NCBI GenBank assembly: GCA_964587885.1
Contig: CAZPME010000020.1
Location: 1 to 36,765, forward strand
Length of the DNA stretch: 36,765 bases
From: UBA60 sp964587885
GTDB lineage: Archaea; Thermoplasmatota; Poseidoniia; Poseidoniales; Poseidoniaceae
Reading direction: 5' to 3'
Positions within the stretch are counted from its first letter, which is position 1; each line of letters opens with the position of its first letter. The position numbers were made by a program, and so were the translations under genes. This document shows positions 1 through 7,601 of the stretch, piece after piece. The notes under the pieces are model-generated. The model was not told where the DNA came from. It made no database searches and was given only the letters and a program-made list of their open reading frames with translations.

Positions 1-197
1 GACTCGACGTGGGAATTGAGGAATAGGTGTTTCAGAGGGTAGGCAGTGTACTGGCCGACTGTAAGCCCACTGTACTCGTATGTTCGCTACAGAGGGCTAG
101 GTGGTGCCCCTTGCGACTTCGTGGAAATGATATGTCGTTTGTCTGTAAACTCAATTTCGTCACCCTTACGGGACACTGGACACGGTTCATCCCCGAC

Positions 198-617
198 CTA
201 TTTCCACCAAGGAGCAATGACTGTTGTGTACTCTTCATCCCAAATAGCCACATACATAGGATTTCGAACATTTTCATTTACAGTTAACAACATTTTATAG
301 AAGTTATGAATCGCTTCGAGTTTAGTAGAATCTATCGAACTACGATTCACATCAACGCCGACCAACAATGTTCCAAGTTCACCACCAAAAAGTCCTCCTA
401 GAGATTTCGGATTAGGCACTGCGAAGGACCAAGCCAGTTGTATTGAGTGGGTTTTGATCAAATAATCTGCTAATGGCTCACCGTTAGTTGGTGGTTCATG
501 CCATACCCCATGCGTATCTTCAGGAATTTCTAATCCTGAAAGAGAATGCAAAATTTCCGAAATGTCCTCTAATTTCCAGCCAATGAAATCATCGGGTTCA
601 TCATCCATAATCATCAC
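198..617 (-). CDS. Hypothetical protein, 139 aa, acidic
   Basis: I do not recognise this family. The product is soluble, acidic at its N-terminus (MDDEPDD) and rich in Trp, with a mixed alpha/beta look and a C-terminus ending in PWWK. There is no signal peptide or membrane segment. The ATG at 608 is an alternative start: a TATA-like GAATTAAAAC lies around 629-640, about 25 bases upstream, which would give a leaderless mRNA from 608. The gene is divergent from the nuclease gene at 844, with about 225 bases of hairpin-rich DNA between them, and its 3' side faces the repeats at 33-96. Codon use is AT-rich like the nuclease gene and unlike the core genes further right. It may belong with the nuclease as an accessory pair. 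Confidence 0.55.
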   Translation of the reverse strand: MMIMDDEPDDFIGWKLEDISEILHSLSGLEIPEDTHGVWHEPPTNGEPLADYLIKTHSIQLAWSFAVPNPKSLGGLFGGELGTLLVGVDVNRSSIDSTKLEAIHNFYKMLLTVNENVRNPMYVAIWDEEYTTVIAPWWK

Positions 618-722
618 ACTGCATCTTCCGTTTTAATTCATTCTCATACGTCTGGAAACCCTCTGTATACCCACGCGTGAGGCGCCTGTCGCGTCGGTAG
701 CATCTGTATCGACCCACTGAAT

Positions 723-774
723 CCCCTTTGTATCGGGAAATAAAATGCAAAGGGGTTTAGGATAACCCCTTGCA
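723..774. promoter_or_regulatory. Overlapping alternative inverted repeats upstream of the nuclease gene
   Basis: CCCCTTTG at 723-730 pairs with CAAAGGGG at 748-755. The same right-hand arm can instead pair with AACCCCTTGCA at 764-774, using TGCAAAGGGGTT at 746-757 with one bulged A. The two hairpins are mutually exclusive. They end about 35 bases before the TATA-like box of the nuclease gene, so they may be operator-like DNA sites, the terminator of another transcript or part of a small RNA. Function is not shown by the sequence. Confidence 0.4.
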
Positions 775-810
775 ACTTGTCCGAATACATTTGTAGGTAC
801 TCGACGGGAA

Positions 811-818
811 TTAAACTA
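811..818 (+). promoter_or_regulatory. TATA-like box for the PD-(D/E)XK gene
   Basis: TTAAACTA lies about 26-33 bases before the ATG at 844. This archaeal TATA-box spacing predicts a leaderless or very short-leader transcript. No Shine-Dalgarno sequence precedes the ATG. Confidence 0.35.
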
Positions 819-843
819 AGTATCAAGTTAGAGTAGGGAAAAT

Positions 844-1344
844 ATGTCCGATAAGGTAGAATCCAAAAGACGTATAAATCCTGAAAATATGATAAAGGGA
901 AGAATTGCTGAGACCTTGATTCAAGAGTTATTCCTTCAAGAACAATTCAACGTTTTTCGATATGGAATGGAAAATACCATTCCCGGAATTATGGATTTAT
1001 TGCAAGGAGTTAGAACTGATGTTGCTGACCAAATAAGACGAATGCCTGATTTTGTAATACAGCATAAGAAAACAAAGGATGTATTTTTCATAGAAGTTAA
1101 ATTTAGAGCAAGTGGTGATTTCAAATTGCGTGAATTAGGTAAAGATTATCCATATGACAATGCGTACATCATTGTGGTTTCAAAACGTCACATCAAATGT
1201 ATAACTGTACAGGAATTAAGAGACGGAAAAGAAGTAACTGCGAAATCTAAGAATTATCTTGGTTCAAGAGATGAATTTGGAATGGACAAAGATAGAATTA
1301 TTCAATTTTGTAAATTTGCAGTCAAATTCTTCGAAAATGTTTGA
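844..1344 (+). CDS. PD-(D/E)XK superfamily endonuclease-like protein, 166 aa
   Basis: Predicted metal-dependent nuclease of the restriction-endonuclease/Holliday-resolvase fold. The catalytic pattern is visible: an N-terminal helix GRIAETLIQELF with Glu23, then MPDFVI with Asp69, then FFIEVKFR with Glu84-Val-Lys86. The spacing is that of a minimal single-domain enzyme, with no helicase, methylase or specificity domain attached or adjacent. The first ATG is used, with a TATA-like box ~30 bases upstream. The gene is strikingly AT-rich and Lys/Ile-rich compared with the surrounding core genes, and it sits in a repeat-flanked patch next to a broken selO, which suggests recent acquisition. Whether it is a solitary restriction enzyme, a homing-type nuclease or a repair resolvase cannot be decided from sequence alone. 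Confidence 0.75.
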   Translation: MSDKVESKRRINPENMIKGRIAETLIQELFLQEQFNVFRYGMENTIPGIMDLLQGVRTDVADQIRRMPDFVIQHKKTKDVFFIEVKFRASGDFKLRELGKDYPYDNAYIIVVSKRHIKCITVQELRDGKEVTAKSKNYLGSRDEFGMDKDRIIQFCKFAVKFFENV

Positions 1345-1347
1345 TGA

Positions 1348-1372
1348 AATACAGAGGGCCCCCCTCTGTATT
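1348..1372. terminator. Perfect 11-bp hairpin just after the nuclease gene
   Basis: AATACAGAGGG (1348-1358), a CCC loop and CCCTCTGTATT (1362-1372) form a perfect stem starting 4 bases after the nuclease stop codon. It is built from two inverted copies of the TACAGAGGG repeat. A second perfect palindrome, GAGGGTACCCTC, follows at 1385-1396. No T-tract follows, so it may be a processing or protein-binding site rather than an intrinsic terminator. Confidence 0.45.
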
Positions 1373-1453
1373 GATGGGTATAACGAGGGTACCCTCTGCT
1401 TAGACCCCCAGCACAAAGGTCAAACCAACCACATGTTCAAGTCGCAGTGACAA

Positions 1454-1825
1454 GTGCTTACCGATGTGAGTACCTTCGAATCACTTGAATGGCTCAGTCG
1501 TTTCCTCGATGAAACTCCAGGTGATTCTGAGGTTGGAGGAACCAAATGGAATTCTTGGTTAAGCAAATGGTGGAAGCGGGTTGGTAAAGATCCCAACCGC
1601 GCCAAAATGCGAAATGCTAATCCCAAATATGTGCTACGAAATTGGATGGCACAATTGGCTATTGATGCTGCTGACGAAGGTGATTTTTCTGTTTGTGAAG
1701 AGCTCTATTCAATGCTTCAAAACCCGTATGATGAACAACCGGAGTATGAAGAAAAGTGGTTTCAGAAGCGTCCTGAGTGGGCTCGTGAACGCGTGGGTTG
1801 TTCCATGTTATCATGCTCAAGTTAG
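1454..1825 (+). pseudogene. selO: C-terminal remnant of SelO/YdiU protein adenylyltransferase
   Basis: The reading frame matches only the C-terminal part of the SelO (YdiU) pseudokinase-fold AMPylator family. It has the conserved NPKYVLRNWMAQLAIDAA block, NPYDEQPEYEEKW and the family's terminal Cys-Ser-Ser (here SCSS), where some eukaryotic homologues carry selenocysteine. About 123 codons remain of a protein that is normally ~480-600 aa. The whole kinase-like nucleotide-binding domain is missing. An in-frame TGA at 1448-1450 bounds the frame upstream, and a GTG at 1454 is the only early start. The break lies ~55 bases from the repeat/palindrome cluster at 1348-1398, so the insertion or rearrangement that brought the nuclease module probably removed the rest. 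A functional C-terminal fragment is unlikely. Confidence 0.8.
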
Positions 1826-1944
1826 AACATGTATATCACTAATTCGTGGTCTGCACGCCTACAATTACAGCACAGCCTCGCGAACTAATGCAAATTCAGC
1901 CCCATGGGGGATTGAATCAAAGTCTTTGAGGTCATGCCCACGTT

Positions 1945-3576
1945 ATGGAGTGGGGTAATGACGGAGAAGATTCCGATGTTAACTCAGGCTATGCTAGGAT
2001 TCGCGTTGTTAATCGGGCCCTAATGGAAACTTGGTTTCGTGAAATTTCACTTGTTGATATCGATACCCTACCAGATAATGGAGGTATTCTGTTCACCGCA
2101 TGGCACCCTGGTGGTCTAATCGACCCGATGTTGATGATGGCGGCGCTACCCAACAAACTTACCTTCGCGGCAAAACATACTCTGTTCAAACTCCCCATTC
2201 TCGGTAGAATAATGCGAATCGCCGGTGTGCAACCAGTACACCGTGCCCAAGATTCCAGTCCAACAACAACTGATGATAGTGATGGGGGAGACAAGGCTCG
2301 TTCGGCCAAGAATGACGACTTGATCTCAGTCTTAGGGGATGCTGTAGCCACCGGTGGCCAAGTAGCGATATTCCCCGAAGGCGTCACCCATCTAAAATCG
2401 CATCCAGTCAGATTGCGTACAGGAGCGGCGCGAATAATCTTGCATGCTGCCAAGAAGGCTCAAACTGAAGGTCGACCACAACCACATATTGTACCACTTG
2501 GTTTGCACTATAGTGACCAGCATCAATTTCGTGAGCGAGTAAGTCTGCAGGTTAATCGACCTCTTCCCTTGCCCCCTCTACCAAATGAGCAGGGGGCTCC
2601 GAAACCGAGCGCTGAGGAAATCGAAGAGTTCGGCGAGCAGGCTGATGAAAGGGCGTGGTGTGGTGCCATCACCGAATTATTACGACTAGAGATGAATCGC
2701 TGTAACCAAGCACAGGAGACTTGGGAAGACCGAGAATTAGTATGGCGAGCACGAAGGATGATTCACATCCATAGGGCAGCATCTGGCCAAGCACCAAGTG
2801 GTCCTCTACCGTTTGCCCATGCCCTTCTCGGGTCACGCCGAGTTAGAGCCGCGTGGCAATATCAATCAGTTCATGATAGTGAGGGCACTGAAGTACTCGA
2901 AGCAAAATTCCGCCAACACCATTTCGATATGGAAAAACATGGCTTCCGTTCATGGGAAATCACCAACCGTGCCGAAAAGGTGAGTAAGCGGGCTTTCGTC
3001 AAAAATTTCGTCTATTGGGTTTGGTCAATTTCATGGATGCTCGGCATAGTTTCTTGGGGAGCAATAATTGGTTCAATCCCACCTTATCTTTTCACCCGAG
3101 TAGTAACCAATCGGTTATCACGCGATGAATCAAACAAGACCGGCCTTGGGTCGATGAAATTACTCTTTTCAGTCGCCTTGTATCCGATCTGGTGGCTGGC
3201 TATTTCACTTCCAATCGGCTGGTATATCGCCTCGCCGGATTCACCACTTCAGGAGGTGAATCTACCCAGCCTCATCCTGCCGTTATTAGCACAGATCCCA
3301 TGGCCACTGGTCGCCTTATTAGTTCTATTTTGGTGGCCAATATCTGCTCGCTTGCATCTCAAATTATTCGCCCGTGCCAGTCGCTCTTGGCGAGCATTGC
3401 GCTTGAATATCAAACTACGCAGTGGGACGATTGATTGGCAGAATCTACTCAATGTTCACAATGCTTTGGCCCAAGAATTAGCCAGCATCGGTGATGGCTT
3501 GGTCTTACCAGGTGATGAGGATTGGATTGAGCCAAAAGCAGGTAATGAAGACTGGCAAGCGGTGCGAACCCGCTAG
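1945..3576 (+). CDS. PlsC/GPAT-type glycerolipid acyltransferase with C-terminal membrane domain, 543 aa
   Basis: Acyltransferase of the PlsC/LPLAT superfamily, expected to transfer an acyl chain to glycerol-3-phosphate or a lysophospholipid at the membrane. Motif I is WHPGGLIDP (His54, Asp60). Its HX5D spacing resembles the Gat/Sct1-type glycerol-phosphate acyltransferases rather than the usual HX4D. Motif III is FPEGVTH and a motif IV-like IVPLGLHY follows. A Ser/Thr/Asp-rich insertion lies at ~83-100. The C-terminal half holds three hydrophobic segments (roughly 350-380, 405-430 and 440-465), giving an integral membrane protein. The ATG at 1945 is the first in frame. Bacterial-type acyltransferases are unexpected beside archaeal ether-lipid chemistry but have been reported in Marine Group II genomes. 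The true substrate is not known. Confidence 0.8.
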   Translation: MEWGNDGEDSDVNSGYARIRVVNRALMETWFREISLVDIDTLPDNGGILFTAWHPGGLIDPMLMMAALPNKLTFAAKHTLFKLPILGRIMRIAGVQPVHRAQDSSPTTTDDSDGGDKARSAKNDDLISVLGDAVATGGQVAIFPEGVTHLKSHPVRLRTGAARIILHAAKKAQTEGRPQPHIVPLGLHYSDQHQFRERVSLQVNRPLPLPPLPNEQGAPKPSAEEIEEFGEQADERAWCGAITELLRLEMNRCNQAQETWEDRELVWRARRMIHIHRAASGQAPSGPLPFAHALLGSRRVRAAWQYQSVHDSEGTEVLEAKFRQHHFDMEKHGFRSWEITNRAEKVSKRAFVKNFVYWVWSISWMLGIVSWGAIIGSIPPYLFTRVVTNRLSRDESNKTGLGSMKLLFSVALYPIWWLAISLPIGWYIASPDSPLQEVNLPSLILPLLAQIPWPLVALLVLFWWPISARLHLKLFARASRSWRALRLNIKLRSGTIDWQNLLNVHNALAQELASIGDGLVLPGDEDWIEPKAGNEDWQAVRTR

Positions 3577-3687
3577 GCTACCTTTCACTAATACTGCAAA
3601 ATCCATCTTACTTTGTCGAGTTTCGCCATCAAATTAGGGTGATTGGCTTCGGCATTATCATAGAGCAGTGTCGTCTCGACCCAACTA

Positions 3688-4809
3688 ATGGACGAGCCCG
3701 AAGGCCTCGATTATGCCTCGTCTGGGGTCGATATCGACCTCGAAGGGAAGTCGGTCGCGTCTCTCGTCTCGGCTCTAAGTGCTTCGACACGCAAGGCGGG
3801 AACTTTCGGGGCACCGGTCGATTTGCCCGGTGGTTTCGGGGGACTCATCGAATTTGGTGACAACCTGTTGGCATTGGCCACCGATGGAGTCGGCAGCAAA
3901 TTACAAATCGCCAGTCAACTCAATGCTTGGCATGGAGTCGGTATCGACTGCATGGCGATGAATGTCAATGACCTCTTGTGCGTCGGGGCTGAACCGATTG
4001 CTTTCGTCGATTATATCGCCACTCCAAAACCCGACCCCGCGGTGCACTCAGCACTTGGTAAATCATTGGCTGAAGCCTGCCGGCGAGCTAAAGTTACACT
4101 GGCAGGGGGGGAAACTGCAAGCCTGCCCGACATCGTCACTGAACTTGATATGTCTGGAACTGCATTGGGCTATGTGCCCAAAGGCCAAGCAATTACCGGT
4201 GAAAAACTGAGTGCCGGAGATGTCTTGATTGGCCTTCCAAGTAGTGGTATCCATTCTAATGGCTTTTCACTAATTCGTAAAATCATCAAAGTGAGTGGGG
4301 TAGACATTACCGCTCCTGCGCCATTTGATTCGAGCCATCCTTGGCGCGAGGTTGAGCGTTTTACCAGCGGTGAGATTACCCTTGGTGAAGTATTGCTCAA
4401 TCCGACCCGAATCTATTGCGACCCTATTGTCGACCTAATCACCGCATGCCGAAGTGGCGATGGACCTTGTGATCCAGATGAATTGCATGCCATCGCCCAC
4501 ATTACCGGCGGGGGTCTGTCCAATTTATTGCGCTTACACAATAGTCTCGGCTGGCACATTGCCGACCCATTGCCACCGCAACCAGAATTTGCGTGGGCAA
4601 TGGCGCACGGTGGAATTTCAGCCAAAGAGATGCATCGTACCTTCAACATGGGTTTGGGTATGGTTGTGGCGGTAAGCGCTGCTGTGGCAGAATCAGTTTG
4701 TGATTGGCTGGCTACACGCTTGGCTGGAACTGCAATTATTGGACAGGTGCTCGACCAAGGACACAAAGTTACTCACGTGCATCCAGATGTGGTGTTTGAA
4801 CACTACTGA
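3688..4809 (+). CDS. purM: Phosphoribosylformylglycinamidine cyclo-ligase (AIR synthetase)
   Basis: Catalyses ATP-dependent ring closure of FGAM to aminoimidazole ribonucleotide, step five of de novo purine synthesis. Family motifs are in order: LDYASSGVDID near the N-terminus, ATDGVGSKL (65-72) for nucleotide binding, DCMAMNVNDLLCVGAEP (88-103), AGGETASLPD and a C-terminal glycine-rich HITGGGLSNLL. The 373-aa length is normal for PurM. The first ATG is used. The gene follows the acyltransferase after 111 bases holding only a weak TATA-like GCATTATCA near 3651-3659. No other pur gene is adjacent, so the pathway genes are scattered. Confidence 0.95.
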   Translation: MDEPEGLDYASSGVDIDLEGKSVASLVSALSASTRKAGTFGAPVDLPGGFGGLIEFGDNLLALATDGVGSKLQIASQLNAWHGVGIDCMAMNVNDLLCVGAEPIAFVDYIATPKPDPAVHSALGKSLAEACRRAKVTLAGGETASLPDIVTELDMSGTALGYVPKGQAITGEKLSAGDVLIGLPSSGIHSNGFSLIRKIIKVSGVDITAPAPFDSSHPWREVERFTSGEITLGEVLLNPTRIYCDPIVDLITACRSGDGPCDPDELHAIAHITGGGLSNLLRLHNSLGWHIADPLPPQPEFAWAMAHGGISAKEMHRTFNMGLGMVVAVSAAVAESVCDWLATRLAGTAIIGQVLDQGHKVTHVHPDVVFEHY

Positions 4810-4847
4810 TTTCCGACTTCTTAAGGGGTGGATTCCCTCAATGATTT

Positions 4848-6191
4848 GTGCATTGTCCTTGCTGTCGTGGAAATATGGAAAGTGGGTTGGAACTATGTCC
4901 AGTCTGCGCCATTTGGAATACCCCAGCGGGCTTTAGCAAACGCCTTATTCCGGTATGGCAAAGACTAGTGGGTGAACAATTTCCAGAACTATCAGATGAA
5001 ATGCACATGGCTATTTACAATGACTTAGGCCTTGAACACAATGAATTATGTTGGGCTACAATCCTTTCTTTGGTAACTGGGAAAAAAGTATCTGCAAGCG
5101 GTGCGGCAGTCGAAGATTGCTCGTGGGATATCATTGCCTGTCTTGATGCAGCAGAACGAGTTGCCCGTAATGCTGACCTCGCACTTTTTCGCTCTGGTGA
5201 GATTCAATCCTCTGATGCCGATTCTGGCTTAGGATCAAATTTGGTGGCTTTAGACTTAGGCAAATTCACTCTTGCTGTGCACCAACGCGGGATAATAGTC
5301 GATGGAGTAACGGTGCGCAATGGTTGTGGAAATTTACTGTTCTCAATTATCGCTGAAGCACTACTTGATAAAAATTCTAAAACTCACCCTGCTCATCGAT
5401 TCAACGGACTGCACAATGAATTGTGTCGTGAAGATGGCGCTGTTTGCCGGAATGATTTGGGGCAAGAGACCATTCGTCGTAAGATGATTCGCCGACAATT
5501 CCAAGTTATTGGTGATGCTAATGCACCACCGCCATTCATTCAAGAGAGGAGTTTTAGTGTTGGCGAAGAGTTAGACCCACCACCTCTTTGCAGCTGGGAC
5601 AACCACACCTACAGCCTGGGGATGCATCTCAATAATAGTCGCCATCTGCTTGAATTACCACGTAATATTGGACTTCTTGAGTTCTTTGTCCGCACTTGGC
5701 GGGGTCGCTATGGAAGTGAAAGTGCGCTCAAATTACGTGCCGCGTGTCTTGAATTAGCACCCATCTTTGGTCAAATTGGCGACAATGTACCAATCACTCC
5801 GTATGAACGCTCATTCCAATTATTGCGTGCAGTGGTTGAAGCCAATCGAGCAAATATCGTAGTTACTGAATATGGAATGCTACTGACTGGAACTAGTGGG
5901 ACCCGATGGTGGTTACGGGCTGGTCAAGGTGTTCACGGCTCAAAATGTATTATCGCAACCGCAAACCCTCGGCTTGATGACCCTTTAGACGACCCAACTG
6001 CGATTTTAGATATGGTGTGCCTATACGAGGCCAAGCAACATTTACCTCTAGGAGACCGCATTGTTGCCAACCTACTTGGATTACTAAATGATGAGGCAGT
6101 AGCAAGCCGAATTTTTCAGGTTCATCACGCGATTAAACACTCGCAAGCGATAAGCAACGTTACGTTAATGAAGCGGAGAGGTGATGATTGA
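4848..6191 (+). CDS. Zinc-ribbon protein of unknown function, 447 aa
   Basis: Not assigned to a known family. The first 20 residues form a zinc ribbon with CxxC pairs at Cys3/Cys6 and Cys17/Cys20 (CPCC...CPVC). A long, mostly soluble body follows, without signal peptide or clear membrane span. The most distinctive stretch is near the C-terminus: VVTEYGMLLTGTSGTRWWL followed by a HGSKCIIATANPRLDDPLDDP segment (in two parts here). The start is a GTG at 4848. An in-frame TGA at 4842-4844 rules out anything upstream, and an earlier ATG at 4841 is in another frame. The gene lies 38 bases after purM and 18 bases before trm1 on the same strand, so co-transcription is likely. The zinc ribbon and its place before trm1 hint at nucleic-acid or RNA-related work, but that is inference. 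Confidence 0.7.
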   Translation: MHCPCCRGNMESGLELCPVCAIWNTPAGFSKRLIPVWQRLVGEQFPELSDEMHMAIYNDLGLEHNELCWATILSLVTGKKVSASGAAVEDCSWDIIACLDAAERVARNADLALFRSGEIQSSDADSGLGSNLVALDLGKFTLAVHQRGIIVDGVTVRNGCGNLLFSIIAEALLDKNSKTHPAHRFNGLHNELCREDGAVCRNDLGQETIRRKMIRRQFQVIGDANAPPPFIQERSFSVGEELDPPPLCSWDNHTYSLGMHLNNSRHLLELPRNIGLLEFFVRTWRGRYGSESALKLRAACLELAPIFGQIGDNVPITPYERSFQLLRAVVEANRANIVVTEYGMLLTGTSGTRWWLRAGQGVHGSKCIIATANPRLDDPLDDPTAILDMVCLYEAKQHLPLGDRIVANLLGLLNDEAVASRIFQVHHAIKHSQAISNVTLMKRRGDD

Positions 6192-6209
6192 GAAGCCTGA
6201 CCGAGGCGC

Positions 6210-7601
6210 ATGGGCGAAGCACCGGAAGGTTGGCCTGGCCGTTTGTGGCTAGACGGGCGCACTCCTGTAAACGTCGGTGATTTTGCAGGTCAGGCGGTCG
6301 AAAGTCGTGGGCCTAAATCAAAATCTGAAATTCCCGTTTTCCATAATTCTGCAATGACCGGCAGTCGTACCCGTAGCGTCCTATTGCTCGACCAATGTTT
6401 GAGTGAGAATTGGATTACAAAACCTGAACAAAAATTACGCGCCCTCGATGGATTAGCCGCATCAGCGGTCAGAGCTCGTCGGTGGTTGAGTGAAATCCCA
6501 ACACAAAATGCCGCACGTTTACGCATTACTGCGGTCGATGCCTCACCTCGCGCCCTCGAATGGGCCCAAGCTAATCACCAAGAATTTCCGCCGCTACCAA
6601 ATTCTTCTCCTCCTGATAGTGAATTCCCTCATCATTCCAATGGCCTTCGTTTCCTCGAAGGTGATTTGCGAGCACGGGTTCTCGAAGCAGGTTGGCAGTG
6701 GGTCGACCTCGACCCATTTGGCCCACCGACTCCATTTCTTGATACAGTAATGCAGGGATTAGCGCGCAAGGCTGTTGTCGAAGTTACCGCCACCGATACC
6801 GCCGCCCTATGTGGAGCAGCTGCGGATTCTGCTAAACGCCGATATGGTTCAATCGGTGTTGTAGATGATCTGCGGCATGACACCGCGATGCGGATTCTAC
6901 TCGGCCATGTCGCTACCATCGCTGCCCGTCATGACCGTGCAATCGAACCTCTGATGTGCATATTTGATGATCATCATATCCGAGTTAGTGTTTTATGTCG
7001 CAAATCCAAAGAAGATGCAAGTGATTATAGTGATAATATTGGCTGGCGTTTTCACTCACCTACGGAAGAGGAAATCTCACGTTCCTGTGCTGCTGGCTTG
7101 CATCCAGCCGGAATGAGTGAGGATGCCCAAATTTCAGCATTATTGCCATGGGATGATGGCCCGAGTAAAACCAATGCAGGGAGGATTTCCGGTCCATTGT
7201 GGACGGGGAAACTTGGACGCTCAGACGTATATTCAGCAATGAATGCTGAGCGTTCGGAAATGTTGTGCTCACTAGATGAAGAACGCGACCATGCCCTAAT
7301 CGCCAAATTGGAAATTTCAGCAATAACGGTAAAGGATTCCAAAAGATTGGCCAATAAAGCGGTGCGAGGATTAGCCGAAGTTGCTGAGGCCATTGAAATT
7401 TCATCTACTTATCCTGTCGATATGATTGCTAGCCAATGCGCCGATATTTCTGGGCCGCCTTCACCAACAGCCTTGGCTGAATTATTACGCCAAGAAGGCT
7501 GGCGAGCCGCTAAAGATTTCATCGCTGTTCCGGCAGTACGTACAGATGCACCTTGGGATGTAGTAATGGCCGCAGTACGCCAAATCGCACCTGAAAATTA
7601 G
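6210..7601 (+). CDS. trm1: tRNA (guanine26-N2)-dimethyltransferase Trm1
   Basis: SAM-dependent methyltransferase that makes N2,N2-dimethylguanosine at G26 of tRNAs. Diagnostic motifs are VFHNSAMTGSR (43-53) at the N-terminus, VDASPRALEWA for SAM binding (109-119), WVDLDPFGPPTPFLD (164-178) with the catalytic-site DPFG, and VTATDTAALCG (192-202). The C-terminal half carries the Trm1-specific region. The length of 463 aa is slightly above typical archaeal Trm1 because of a Ser/Pro/Asn-rich insertion around 128-144. The ATG at 6210 is preceded by an in-frame TGA at 6198, which fixes the start. The stop codon overlaps the stop of the convergent PAC2 gene, the two sharing the bases TTAG at 7598-7601. 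Confidence 0.93.
   Translation: MGEAPEGWPGRLWLDGRTPVNVGDFAGQAVESRGPKSKSEIPVFHNSAMTGSRTRSVLLLDQCLSENWITKPEQKLRALDGLAASAVRARRWLSEIPTQNAARLRITAVDASPRALEWAQANHQEFPPLPNSSPPDSEFPHHSNGLRFLEGDLRARVLEAGWQWVDLDPFGPPTPFLDTVMQGLARKAVVEVTATDTAALCGAAADSAKRRYGSIGVVDDLRHDTAMRILLGHVATIAARHDRAIEPLMCIFDDHHIRVSVLCRKSKEDASDYSDNIGWRFHSPTEEEISRSCAAGLHPAGMSEDAQISALLPWDDGPSKTNAGRISGPLWTGKLGRSDVYSAMNAERSEMLCSLDEERDHALIAKLEISAITVKDSKRLANKAVRGLAEVAEAIEISSTYPVDMIASQCADISGPPSPTALAELLRQEGWRAAKDFIAVPAVRTDAPWDVVMAAVRQIAPEN

Larger units (their letters stand above)
33..1398. repeat. Dispersed short repeat family (TACAGAGGG / CAGAGGGTA) around a two-gene module
   Basis: TACAGAGGG occurs at 88-96 (+) and 1350-1358 (+), and as its complement at 659-667 and 1362-1370. 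The related CAGAGGGTA occurs at 33-41 (+) and inverted at 1390-1398. The order from outside to inside (CAGAGGGTA, then TACAGAGGG) is the same at both ends in inverted orientation, as in a loose terminal inverted repeat. A 13-base near-direct repeat CCCCTTGC(G/A)ACTT also lies at 107-119 and 766-778. A given 9-mer is expected about once per 131 kb counting both strands, so this clustering is not chance. I did not notice further copies elsewhere in the window, but did not count exhaustively. Confidence 0.6.

Noticed and set aside
250..270. T-loop-like GTTCGAAATCC on the minus strand
   Set aside because: No acceptor or anticodon stem can be built around it; it lies inside the hypothetical gene.
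1900..1909. Palindrome CCCCATGGGG before the acyltransferase
   Set aside because: Short and isolated, with no link to a start codon or TATA box; likely chance.
1989..2453. 154-aa open frame on the minus strand
   Set aside because: Antisense to the acyltransferase active-site region; no domain features.
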